Source: an uncultured Gardnerella sp. (lineage in GTDB: Bacteria > Actinomycetota > Actinomycetes > Actinomycetales > Bifidobacteriaceae). Taken from it: a DNA stretch of 56,676 nucleotides. This document shows, piece by piece, positions 1 to 6,453 of this stretch. The DNA lies in the NCBI GenBank assembly GCA_947289115.1, contig CAMYPG010000006.1, positions 1-56,676 on the forward strand, read 5' to 3'. Positions within the stretch are counted from its first letter, which is position 1, and each line of letters opens with the position of its first letter. The notes beneath the pieces are model-generated. The model worked only from the letters and a program-made list of their open reading frames with translations. It did no database searches and had not been told where the DNA came from. Made by a program: the position numbers and the translations under genes.

Positions 1-179
1 ATGCACGTTACAAGATCCGTTACACACATTGCAAAAATCTCATGCGCATCAAATATGATTCCAGAACGATAGGTTGCAGGATTATCAATGCGCAATCGAT
101 ATTCTTCTTCCGCAATATCACAAGGTTTTGCATTACTTTTAGACATTGCAACTATTGTGCGTATTGTTTTGTAATCCAT
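1..179 (-). CDS. Partial gene of unknown function (N-terminal 59 residues)
   Basis: An open frame runs from an ATG at 179 off the left edge without a stop. It has a GGAG ribosome-binding site seven bases upstream of the ATG, which makes it a credible gene start rather than chance. The visible peptide begins MDYKTIRTIVAMSKSN and is charged and soluble, with no signal peptide or membrane segment. I do not recognise the family. It is transcribed divergently from the toxin-antitoxin pair to its right. The rest of the gene lies outside the window, so no function is proposed. Confidence 0.55.
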   Translation of the reverse strand, partial: MDYKTIRTIVAMSKSNAKPCDIAEEEYRLRIDNPATYRSGIIFDAHEIFAMCVTDLVTC

Positions 180-314
180 AATGCGACTCCATTTACGTTA
201 TTGCGTTTACATTATTGAGGATTTTGCAGTAATGTCTTGCAATATTTTGCTTGCGATATCTTGCTTGCGATATCTTTACCTATACGCAAATAACGCATTT
301 ATCACAAAATGATT

Positions 315-405
315 GCATAGCTAATGTAAAAATATATTCTATACCGACATTTTGCCAAAATGAAGGCATAGCATGCAAAAAATACTCATCTATACCTACA
401 TTTTG
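315..405. repeat. Imperfect 51-bp-period direct repeat upstream of higBA
   Basis: Two roughly 40-base segments, 315-354 and 366-405, share GCATAGC at the left and TCTATACC(G/T)ACATTTTG at the right, offset by exactly 51 bases. Both lie in the gene-free stretch between the divergent truncated gene and higB. A second small tandem repeat (TTGCTTGCGATATC twice, about 246-275) lies just to the left. Toxin-antitoxin operons are normally autorepressed at repeats in this position, so these may be operators; that is inference. A TTGACA hexamer is at 428-433, but I see no well-spaced -10 partner. Confidence 0.45.
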
Positions 406-511
406 GGAAAACAGCGCTATAGAAATATTGACAGCATAGGCAACATCACCGTCCACTAGTCAAGCAACAGTAACGCTTGACGTTAGTAACGCAATACATT
501 ACCATAGTTTT

Positions 512-799
512 ATGGAAACCAGAGAAAAGGAACTTAATGATTACCTATACGGCGGCTCGTACCCAAAAGGTTATCCCACTGGATTAGAAAAAATCCTAAA
601 AAGAAAGTTGCAAATACTAAAAGCTGCATACGATTTGCAAGATCTTAAAGCACCGCCAGGAAATCAGCTTGAACCACTCAAAGGCAATCTACTTGGATAC
701 TGGAGCATCAGAGTAAATAAACAATACAGACTAATTTTCAAATGGAACGATAATACGAAAGAAGCTTACGATGTCTACTTCGACGACTACCACAGATAA
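512..799 (+). CDS. higB: HigB-like toxin (RelE superfamily mRNA interferase)
   Basis: A 95-residue protein of the HigB/plasmid-maintenance killer family. Family members are ribosome-dependent mRNA endonucleases that stop translation when not neutralised by HigA. The hallmarks are visible: a basic helix (KILKRKLQILKAAYDLQDL), the PLKGN...GYWSIRVNKQYRLIFKW core and the C-terminal DVYFDDYH. The toxin-first order followed by an overlapping antitoxin gene is typical of higBA. No strong ribosome-binding site precedes the ATG at 512, but a stop at 437-439 limits upstream extension and no better start is seen. Assignment rests on motif recall and the partner gene. Confidence 0.85.
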   Translation: METREKELNDYLYGGSYPKGYPTGLEKILKRKLQILKAAYDLQDLKAPPGNQLEPLKGNLLGYWSIRVNKQYRLIFKWNDNTKEAYDVYFDDYHR

Positions 800-1073
800 C
801 TATTTGAGCACTCCAGGCGAAATCTTGCGCGAAGAATTTATGGAACCTCTTAAAATAAGCTCATACAAGCTTGCTCACACTATCGGCACATCGCAAACAG
901 CTATTGGAGAAATTTTAAACGGCAAACGCTCAATCAGTGTAACAATGGCATACAAGCTATCTAAAGCTTTTAGAACAACCCCAGACTTTTGGCTCAACCT
1001 TCAACGAGACTACGACATTTTGCGATTTGATGAATCCAGCATCGGCAACATCACGCCACTCGTTTCGGCGTAA
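771..1073 (+). CDS. higA: HigA-like antitoxin, XRE-family helix-turn-helix
   Basis: A 100-residue protein with an XRE/HigA DNA-binding domain: STPGEILREEFMEPL, then a helix-turn-helix around SYKLAHTIGTSQTAIGEILNGKRSIS, then the HigA-typical MAYKLSKAFRTTPDFWLNLQRDYD. It should bind and neutralise the toxin encoded just upstream and repress the shared promoter. The gene overlaps higB by 29 bases, which implies coupled translation. The start at 771 is the first ATG in frame. The N-terminal STSTTTTDN stretch is low-complexity, and a downstream start cannot be excluded. Confidence 0.88.
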   Translation: MSTSTTTTDNYLSTPGEILREEFMEPLKISSYKLAHTIGTSQTAIGEILNGKRSISVTMAYKLSKAFRTTPDFWLNLQRDYDILRFDESSIGNITPLVSA

Positions 1074-1101
1074 CATGATTTACACGCTTTAATGCTGAGC
1101 A

Positions 1102-1150
1102 AATCTCATTTCGCAAATTTGAAAATTTTTTAATTTTGCGAAGTGAGATT
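1102..1150. terminator. Hairpin downstream of higA, probable bidirectional terminator
   Basis: Arms 1102-1117 (AATCTCATTTCGCAAA) and 1135-1150 (TTTGCGAAGTGAGATT) pair along 16 bases with one G-T wobble, enclosing an A/T-rich loop. It lies 29 bases after the higA stop and can also serve leftward transcription from the ATPase fragment. A short T-rich stretch follows. A second, weaker inverted repeat (AAGGGC...GCCCTT) lies at about 1195-1245. Confidence 0.6.
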
Positions 1151-1272
1151 ATATTCATAAAAGCTTAAGAACGCAATCGAAAAGTGCAAAAGAGAAGGGC
1201 CTTCACGCGCGAACGCAAACAAGCGAATGCGAGCGAAAGCCCTTAAAACTACGAAACCTTAAGCACTATCTC

Positions 1273-1487
1273 CTACTTAAGCAACCAATCAACAATGTTT
1301 TCAACGCGAATGCCATCGTAGTCATCATCTAAAGCCTTACTAAAAGTAATAACCAGTTTCTCGTAATTATTCTGAATCTTACGAAGCGGCTTTAACTCTC
1401 GCTCGCGCACAGACTCATCCATCATGCTTTCAGTTACTTGAATATAAAGCTTTTCGCAAGCAGAAGTCGCAACAAAATCCACCTTTT
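1273..1487 (-). pseudogene. Orphan C-terminal fragment of a DUF4143-type ATPase
   Basis: The 69-residue translation (VDFVATSACEKLYIQV...GIRVENIVDWLLK) aligns end to end with the last quarter of the intact ATPase at 1750-3033 (VDFVAVKASKKLYIQV...GIRVIDIAQWLI). It lies in the opposite orientation. Upstream of the VDFVA codons the frame hits a TAA almost at once, so no ATPase part is present and there is no natural start beyond a GTG. It keeps the VDF and YIQV positions of the PD-(D/E)xK-like C-terminal domain. I read it as the remnant of a deleted paralogue; a silent recombination cassette is a less likely alternative. Its 5' edge abuts the 39-bp repeat array. Confidence 0.75.
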
Positions 1488-1489
1488 AC

Positions 1490-1581
1490 AAGTTTAAGTT
1501 ATTCATAACCTAAACTTTTATTTTTCGTAAGTTTAGGTTATTGATAACTCAAACTTTGTATTTTTAGAAGTTCAAGTTGTG
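1490..1581. repeat. Tandem 39-bp palindromic repeat, about 2.4 copies
   Basis: Units begin at 1490, 1529 and 1568 with a period of exactly 39 bases. Each of the two full units carries an imperfect palindrome with arms AAGTTTA and GTTAT facing ATAAC and (T)AAACTT around a two-base centre. The third copy (AAGTTCAAGTTGTG) is truncated. It sits between the orphan ATPase tail and a second array, upstream of the intact ATPase gene. Likely a protein-binding array, or a recombination scar; neither can be proved from sequence. Confidence 0.8.
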
Positions 1582-1596
1582 CGCTATACCAAACAC

Positions 1597-1740
1597 CACT
1601 TTCAAAAGTGAAAAAATATTACAGTTTTGAAAGTGAAAATGATATAATACTTTCAAAAGTGAAATAAAATTAAAGTTTTGAAAGTAAAAACACGAATCTA
1701 CTTTCAAAAGTGAAAAATACTACGATTCTGAAGGCGAAAG
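1597..1740. repeat. Operator-like array of alternating CACTTTCAAAAGTG motifs overlapping the ATPase promoter
   Basis: The motif CTTTCAAAAGTGAAA occurs at 1599, 1650 and 1701 (period 51). The related GTTTTGAAAGTGAAA (or one change) occurs at 1624 and 1675, with a decayed copy near 1724, so sites fall every 25-26 bases. The first site, CACTTTCAAAAGTG (1597-1610), is a perfect inverted repeat with 6-base arms. A TATAAT box (1643-1648) lies between sites, and the array ends at the ribosome-binding site of the ATPase gene. This is the layout of a promoter covered by cooperative repressor sites. Confidence 0.78.
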
Positions 1741-1749
1741 GCGATTGAA

Positions 1750-3033
1750 ATGAAACTAATCGAGAGAACAGATTATCTAAATCGCCTAAAGCGACTTAAA
1801 GGCACACCAGATATAAAAATCATCACTGGCATTCGACGCAGCGGAAAATCTGAGTTGCTGCGTGCTTACCGCACATATTTAGAAAACACCTACAGCAATC
1901 AAAGTAGCAAACTTTACGCGTCAGCAAAGCATGCGCAACTCCCAAACGCACTACAGCAACAAGATAACTCAAACAACCACGAACTTAACATAATCAACAT
2001 TGACTTTAATAACCTAAATTATGAAAATCTGAAAAATTACAAAAGCCTTTTTGAATACGTTGAAAGCCGTTATATACCAGGCGCTTACAACGTTCTTATG
2101 ATTGACGAAGTGCAATTGTGCCCAAAATTTGAGCTTGCAATTAATAGCCTTCACAATAGCAATAAATACGATATTTACTTAACGGGATCCAACGCATTCT
2201 TACTTAGCTCGGATCTTGCAACACTGTTTAGTGGGAGATTTGTTGAAATACCAGTATTTCCGTTTAGTTTTGCAGAATATTGCGAATACTTTGAAATAAC
2301 AAGCAACTTTAACGATGCTCTGCAAAAGTATTTACAACAGGGCGGACTCGCAGGCTCATATGTTTACGCCAACCAAGACGATGCAAAAGCGTACATAAAA
2401 AACGTGTATACAACTCTTGTTAAACGCGATTTAGTAGACAAATACGCAATATCGGAAGTGTCACTTCTTGACTCAATATGCGAATTTTTAATGGATAATA
2501 TTGCAAATCTCACAACCGCAAACAATGTAAGCTCAATACTTAAGCAGAATCAGATTGAAACAACTCACATAACTGTTGGCAATTATCTAAAATATTTATG
2601 CAATGCATTCATGTTTTATAAAGTAAAACGCTACGATATTCGCGGTAAAAAATACTTAGAAACAAACGAAAAATACTATTTAGCAGATACTGCACTTCGA
2701 TACGCAATTTTGGGAACTCGCAACATGGATTACGGAGGAGCGTACGAAAATATTGTAGCACTTGAGCTTATGCGAAGAGGATACACAATTTATGTTGGCA
2801 AACTTTACCAAAAAGAAGTAGATTTTGTGGCAGTAAAGGCGAGCAAAAAGCTTTATATTCAGGTTTCAGACAATATTAGTGACGACGCAACGTTGGAGCG
2901 CGAACTTTCGCCACTAAAAGCAATAAAAGACGCTTATCCTAAAATTCTGCTTGCAAACACTCGCCACGATTCTTACGACGTTGAAGGAATCCGCGTAATA
3001 GACATAGCACAATGGCTAATTGTCGCAAAGTGA
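1750..3033 (+). CDS. DUF4143-family AAA ATPase with PD-(D/E)xK-like C-terminus
   Basis: A 427-residue ATP-binding protein of the AAA/DUF4143 family (COG1373), common in several copies in Bifidobacteriaceae; function undefined. The Walker A is GIRRSGKSELL (about residues 27-37) and the Walker B is VLMIDEVQ (about 115-122). It is followed by the family's LTGSNAFLLS and FSGRF elements and a winged-helix-like middle. The C-terminal domain has the E...EVDFVA...LYIQV pattern of PD-(D/E)xK nuclease-like folds. An AAAGG ribosome-binding site precedes the ATG. The gene stands alone behind a dense repeat array, suggesting tight transcriptional control, perhaps by its own product. An inverted fragment of a paralogue lies 260 bases upstream. 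Confidence 0.88.
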   Translation: MKLIERTDYLNRLKRLKGTPDIKIITGIRRSGKSELLRAYRTYLENTYSNQSSKLYASAKHAQLPNALQQQDNSNNHELNIINIDFNNLNYENLKNYKSLFEYVESRYIPGAYNVLMIDEVQLCPKFELAINSLHNSNKYDIYLTGSNAFLLSSDLATLFSGRFVEIPVFPFSFAEYCEYFEITSNFNDALQKYLQQGGLAGSYVYANQDDAKAYIKNVYTTLVKRDLVDKYAISEVSLLDSICEFLMDNIANLTTANNVSSILKQNQIETTHITVGNYLKYLCNAFMFYKVKRYDIRGKKYLETNEKYYLADTALRYAILGTRNMDYGGAYENIVALELMRRGYTIYVGKLYQKEVDFVAVKASKKLYIQVSDNISDDATLERELSPLKAIKDAYPKILLANTRHDSYDVEGIRVIDIAQWLIVAK

Positions 3034-3045
3034 GTAAAACACAAA

Positions 3046-3078
3046 AAGGGTTTGTTAGAAGTAATCTAACAAACCCTT
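3046..3078. terminator. Strong 14-bp-stem hairpin between convergent genes
   Basis: Arms AAGGGTTTGTTAGA (3046-3059) and TCTAACAAACCCTT (3065-3078) are perfectly complementary with a five-base loop. Read leftward the stem is followed by TTTTTGTG, so it is a good intrinsic terminator for the minus-strand surface protein gene. It also lies just after the ATPase stop, though no T run follows on the plus strand. Confidence 0.8.
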
Positions 3079-3287
3079 AAAACCAGAAGGAAGAATCCCG
3101 TCCCTAGCGGGAAACAACCAACCAGCAACAAGCATCAAGCACAATCAAACAACAACCCAAACTCCACATGGTAAGAAAAGGAAATTTTCGGCAAACCACA
3201 CAAAAACCCAAGCCACTATTTGAAAGCTCGTGATACGCGCGAAGCAAAACAACACGCGCATCACACGCTCAACGCAAGCCTTTTAAC

Positions 3288-4019
3288 TTAGTGACGCATC
3301 TTGCGAACAGCAGCACCCATACCAGCAAGCATAGAAGCAGCCAAAGCAGTCAAAGCAACACCAACACCAGCATTACCAAGCTTCTCGCCAGCCTTACCAT
3401 GACCCTTAGCACCCTTAGCAGCAAGCTCACCCTTAGCAGCAGCCTTATCAGCAGTCTTCACATGAACACCAGGAACAACAGGCTTTGTTTCAGGCTTGGA
3501 TGGAGTATCCTTATCATCCTTCTTAGGAGTTACTTTCTTGCTCTCAAGCTTAGCTAAAGCAGCTTCATCATCAGCAAGCTTCTTCTTAGCAGCATCAACA
3601 GCAGCTTCAGCCTTATTAGCAGCAGCCACAAGAGCAGCAACTTGAGCCTCGGTAACTGCGCCTGCCTTAACTAATTGGTTCAACTTACCATCTTTGCCAA
3701 GAACAAGAACATGAGTTGCTTGGCTTGAATCTGCAGGAACAACACCATCAACAGTAACTGTTGCTGTATTAGTGTTAGCATTAGCGTAAGCAGAGCTTAC
3801 CTTATCATTCCAGTCCTCAGCAGCTTTGATTTCCTGCTTATCCTGCTCGATAGTAGCCTTAAGAACAGAAGCATCAGTACCATCAGAAACCTCAGCAAAA
3901 CCATTATTCTGGTTATACATTGGTATTAGAGACTCAGCCATTGCTGGGGTTGCCATTGCGAAGCCGGCAAGCAAAGTAGCGCCAGCAGCGAAAGCGGCGA
4001 TAGCCTTCTTATTCATCAT
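3288..4019 (-). CDS. Secreted alanine/lysine-rich surface protein with C-terminal membrane anchor
   Basis: A 243-residue exported protein of unknown function. The start is placed at the first of two adjacent ATGs (4019), preceded by AAGGAAATTAAA. Residues 1-27 form a signal peptide ending ATPAMA. A region near residues 130-165 (QVAALVAAANKAEAAVDAAKKKLADDEAALAKLES) is heptad-like and probably coiled coil. A Lys/Pro/Asp/Thr-rich linker follows (VTPKKDDKDTPSKPETKP), then Gly/Ala/Lys-rich sequence. The C-terminus is a hydrophobic helix (VGVALTALAASMLAGMGAAV) with a basic tail RKMRH. This is the layout of a sortase substrate, but no LPxTG is present. Expression is probably phase-variable through a G tract in the promoter. 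Likely adhesin or wall-spanning stalk protein; the role is inferred. Confidence 0.82.
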   Translation of the reverse strand: MMNKKAIAAFAAGATLLAGFAMATPAMAESLIPMYNQNNGFAEVSDGTDASVLKATIEQDKQEIKAAEDWNDKVSSAYANANTNTATVTVDGVVPADSSQATHVLVLGKDGKLNQLVKAGAVTEAQVAALVAAANKAEAAVDAAKKKLADDEAALAKLESKKVTPKKDDKDTPSKPETKPVVPGVHVKTADKAAAKGELAAKGAKGHGKAGEKLGNAGVGVALTALAASMLAGMGAAVRKMRH

Positions 4020-4041
4020 TTTAATTTCCTTTCTTCTTCTC

Positions 4042-4062
4042 CTCTGCGTTAGGGGCGCAGAG
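4042..4062 (-). promoter_or_regulatory. Hairpin in the 5' leader of the surface protein gene
   Basis: Seven-base arms CTCTGCG and CGCAGAG enclose a seven-base loop. The stem ends about 10 bases upstream of the AAGGAA ribosome-binding site in a leader of roughly 118 bases. It could stabilise the mRNA or modulate translation; no function can be assigned from sequence. Confidence 0.5.
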
Positions 4063-4144
4063 AAAAATTTGCTCCACAATCCACAACACGTGAATAATGG
4101 TTTAAACACCAGCCAAAACTAGGAGCAGCTGGCGTTTGCTTATT

Positions 4145-4175
4145 AACATACCCCCCCCCCGTTTAAAAAAGTCAA
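4145..4175 (-). promoter_or_regulatory. Putative phase-variable promoter with a 10-G spacer tract
   Basis: On the minus strand, TTGACT (4175-4170) is followed by nine bases, an uninterrupted run of ten G (4160-4151) and then TATGTT (4150-4145). The spacer is 19 bases, two longer than optimal, so loss of one or two G would be expected to strengthen the promoter. Known cases such as Neisseria porA and opc use exactly this design. It lies about 125 bases upstream of the surface protein start. It is the only homopolymeric G/C run of this length that I see in the window. Confidence 0.7.
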
Positions 4176-4544
4176 GAGGCAACCACACAAAACAAACAGA
4201 AAAAAATAATGTTACACACAAACTAATCCACAATAAAAACTATTTTCACCATAATATTTGTGGATTAACACTAATAAAACCGTAAAAACACATTGTTTCA
4301 AGGTTTTTAAAGAATTTTCCCAGACTTTTCTCAGGAAACTACTCAAGCAAGAACACTAACACTATAAAACCATTGAAAAATCAACATTCCACACAACACA
4401 CACACGCAACACGCCGACACCAACACAACGTCAAACCAACACCACACCAGTGCCACATCAAATGCCGCGCTACAAGACAATCGCACCCAACTAGATTCCC
4501 GCATTTGTTCCCTTTTTAGCAAAATAGAAACAAACGCGGGCAAA
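4176..4544. other. Gene-free, A/C-rich interval
   Basis: Between the surface protein promoter and the atp terminator I see no convincing gene. A 79-codon frame here has no ribosome-binding site and a Cys/Trp/Val-rich, non-protein-like composition. No further RNA or repeat structure was recognised. Confidence 0.5.
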
Positions 4545-4592
4545 AAGAAACAAAAAGCAGGAGCCGCGATAAATAATCGCAAACTCCTGCTT
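4545..4592 (-). terminator. Intrinsic terminator of the atp operon
   Basis: Arms AAGCAGGAG (4555-4563) and CTCCTGCTT (4584-4592) pair perfectly, and an inner GCGAT/ATCGC pair extends the stem. In the leftward direction the hairpin is followed by TTTTTGTTTCTTTTTG. It lies 50 bases after the atpC stop. Confidence 0.9.
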
Positions 4593-4642
4593 ATCGAGCG
4601 TACCTTATTACAAAAGTCAGCCTTAGATTAACTTAAATCACA

Positions 4643-4957
4643 TTAAATCACTTTAGCGTTAGGCAACACATTGCCGTCTTTATCAACGTTACAACTGTGC
4701 TCAACAGCAATAGTAATATTGTCTGAGTCAACAGAAAAGAATCCGTCAGTCACCTTAAAAACATGACGAACGCCCTTCAAATCGTCAACCTTCACAAAAC
4801 CGTGATCAATCAACGCAAGCACAGCCTCATGCCCAGGAAGAACACCCATTGCGCCATTCACAGAAGGAATAACCACAAACTTGGCATCGCCTTCCCAAAC
4901 AGGATGCCTAGCTGCAACCACACTAACGTGCAGCGTTTTCACTTGCTTCTCTGCCAT
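4643..4957 (-). CDS. atpC: F1Fo ATP synthase epsilon subunit
   Basis: A 104-residue epsilon subunit, part of the central rotor stalk that links gamma to the c ring and can inhibit ATP hydrolysis. The N-terminal beta-sandwich is evident (KTLHVSVVAARHPVWEGDAKFVVIPSVNGAMGVLPGHEAVLALI), including the family GxxGVLPGH signature. The C-terminus is short, so the two-helix inhibitory domain seen in E. coli is mostly absent, as in many actinobacteria. I start it at MAEKQ (4957), two bases after the atpD stop, which fits translational coupling. It is the last gene of the operon. Confidence 0.95.
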   Translation of the reverse strand: MAEKQVKTLHVSVVAARHPVWEGDAKFVVIPSVNGAMGVLPGHEAVLALIDHGFVKVDDLKGVRHVFKVTDGFFSVDSDNITIAVEHSCNVDKDGNVLPNAKVI

Positions 4958-4959
4958 AA

Positions 4960-6447
4960 TCACGCACCAAACTCTTGCTTCATATCGTGCCAACGACGCT
5001 CAAGATCGTCGATGCCACCAATGCCAGAGAACGCCTGCTCAGGAATCTCATCGTAAGTACCATTGCAAATTCGCGTAAACGCCTCAATGGTCTCATCAGC
5101 TGGAACATAAGAACCTGGACGACCAGTAAACTTTTCAGCCACATAGAAGTTCTGACCAAGGAACTGCTCAATCTTACGAGCACGGCTCACAGTGGTCTTA
5201 TCCTCCTCACCAAGCTCATCAATACCAATCAAAGCGATGATGTCCTGAAGCTCCTTATTACGCTGCAAAATAGCCTTCACACGATTAGCGCAATCATAGT
5301 GAGCCTGACCAACATAACGCGGATCAAGAATTCGCGAAGTAGAAGTCAAAGGATCCACAGCTGGGTAAATACCCTTAGCCGCAATATCACGCGAAAGCTC
5401 GGTAGTAGCGTCCAAGTGAGTAAAGGTTGTTGCAGGTGCAGGATCGGTGTAATCATCTGCAGGCACGTAAATAGCCTGAAGCGACGTAATAGAATGACCG
5501 CGCGTAGAAGTAATACGCTCCTGCAACGCACCCATTTCATCCGCCAAGTTTGGCTGATAACCAACTGCAGAAGGCATACGACCAAGCAAAGTGGAAACCT
5601 CAGAACCTGCCTGAGTAAAGCGGAAGATGTTGTCGATAAACAGCAACACATCCTGATTCTGAACATCACGGAAATACTCAGCCATAGTCAAAGCAGTAAG
5701 AGGCACACGAAGACGAGTCCCAGGAGGCTCATCCATCTGACCAAAGACAAGCGCTGTTTTCTCCAAAACGCCAGCCTCAGCCATTTCGCCAATCAAATCG
5801 TTACCCTCACGAGTACGTTCGCCAACGCCAGCAAACACAGACACACCACCGTGATTCTGTGCAACGCGCTGAATCATCTCCTGAATCAACACGGTTTTAC
5901 CAACGCCTGCGCCGCCGAACAGACCGATCTTTCCGCCCTGTACGTAAGGCGTAAGCAAATCGATAACCTTGATACCAGTTTCAAACATTTGAGTCTTAGA
6001 CTCAAGCTGATCGAAAGCAGGTGGGTTGCGGTGAATTGGCCACCTTTCAGTAACCTCAATGTTCTCGCCTGACTTAGCGTTCAAAATGTTACCAGTTACG
6101 TCAAAAACATGACCCTTAGTAATATCGCCAACAGGCACAGAAATTGGTCCACCAGTGTCTCTAACTAAAGCGCCACGGACCAAGCCGTCCGTAGGCTTTA
6201 AAGCAACTGCACGCACAGTGGAATCACCAAGATGCTGCTCAACTTCCAATGTAATCTCGTGAACAGTATCTCCCTCCGTATTTCCAACGGTGTTGATATC
6301 CACTTTGAGAGCATTGTAAATATCTGGAAGATAGCCGACTGGGAATTCAACGTCAATCACGGAACCCTGAACACGGGTTACGCGACCAGCCGTTGGATCG
6401 GCTTCCTTTGCATCTTCTGGAGGTGCTGTGGTCTGATCTTCAGCCAT
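4960..6447 (-). CDS. atpD: F1Fo ATP synthase beta subunit
   Basis: A 495-residue catalytic beta subunit, which makes ATP from ADP and phosphate (or runs in reverse as a proton pump in a fermenter such as this). The P-loop is GGAGVGKT at residues 178-185, the catalytic glutamate lies in GERTREG (E210) and Walker B is LLFID near 268-272. The catch motif reads DELGEED (410-416) in place of the usual DELSEED. A short acidic N-terminal extension (about 20 residues) precedes the beta-barrel. It sits between atpG and atpC with gaps of 6 and -2 to +2 bases, typical of one transcript. Confidence 0.98.
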   Translation of the reverse strand: MAEDQTTAPPEDAKEADPTAGRVTRVQGSVIDVEFPVGYLPDIYNALKVDINTVGNTEGDTVHEITLEVEQHLGDSTVRAVALKPTDGLVRGALVRDTGGPISVPVGDITKGHVFDVTGNILNAKSGENIEVTERWPIHRNPPAFDQLESKTQMFETGIKVIDLLTPYVQGGKIGLFGGAGVGKTVLIQEMIQRVAQNHGGVSVFAGVGERTREGNDLIGEMAEAGVLEKTALVFGQMDEPPGTRLRVPLTALTMAEYFRDVQNQDVLLFIDNIFRFTQAGSEVSTLLGRMPSAVGYQPNLADEMGALQERITSTRGHSITSLQAIYVPADDYTDPAPATTFTHLDATTELSRDIAAKGIYPAVDPLTSTSRILDPRYVGQAHYDCANRVKAILQRNKELQDIIALIGIDELGEEDKTTVSRARKIEQFLGQNFYVAEKFTGRPGSYVPADETIEAFTRICNGTYDEIPEQAFSGIGGIDDLERRWHDMKQEFGA

Positions 6448-6453
6448 ATGCTC

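Noticed and set aside
251..439. Short plus-strand open frame upstream of higB
   Set aside because: It runs through the 51-bp direct repeat, has no ribosome-binding site and encodes a repetitive, non-protein-like sequence.
1597..1740. Possible CRISPR array
   Set aside because: Repeat units alternate orientation every 25 bases, spacers are short and A/T-only, and no cas genes are nearby; it fits promoter operators better.
4343..4582. 79-codon minus-strand frame in the gap before the atp terminator
   Set aside because: It overlaps the terminator hairpin, lacks a ribosome-binding site and has a Cys/Trp/Val-rich composition.
4975..6072. 365-codon frame antisense to atpD
   Set aside because: A shadow of a strongly codon-biased gene: basic, His/Thr/Asn-rich translation and no family resemblance.
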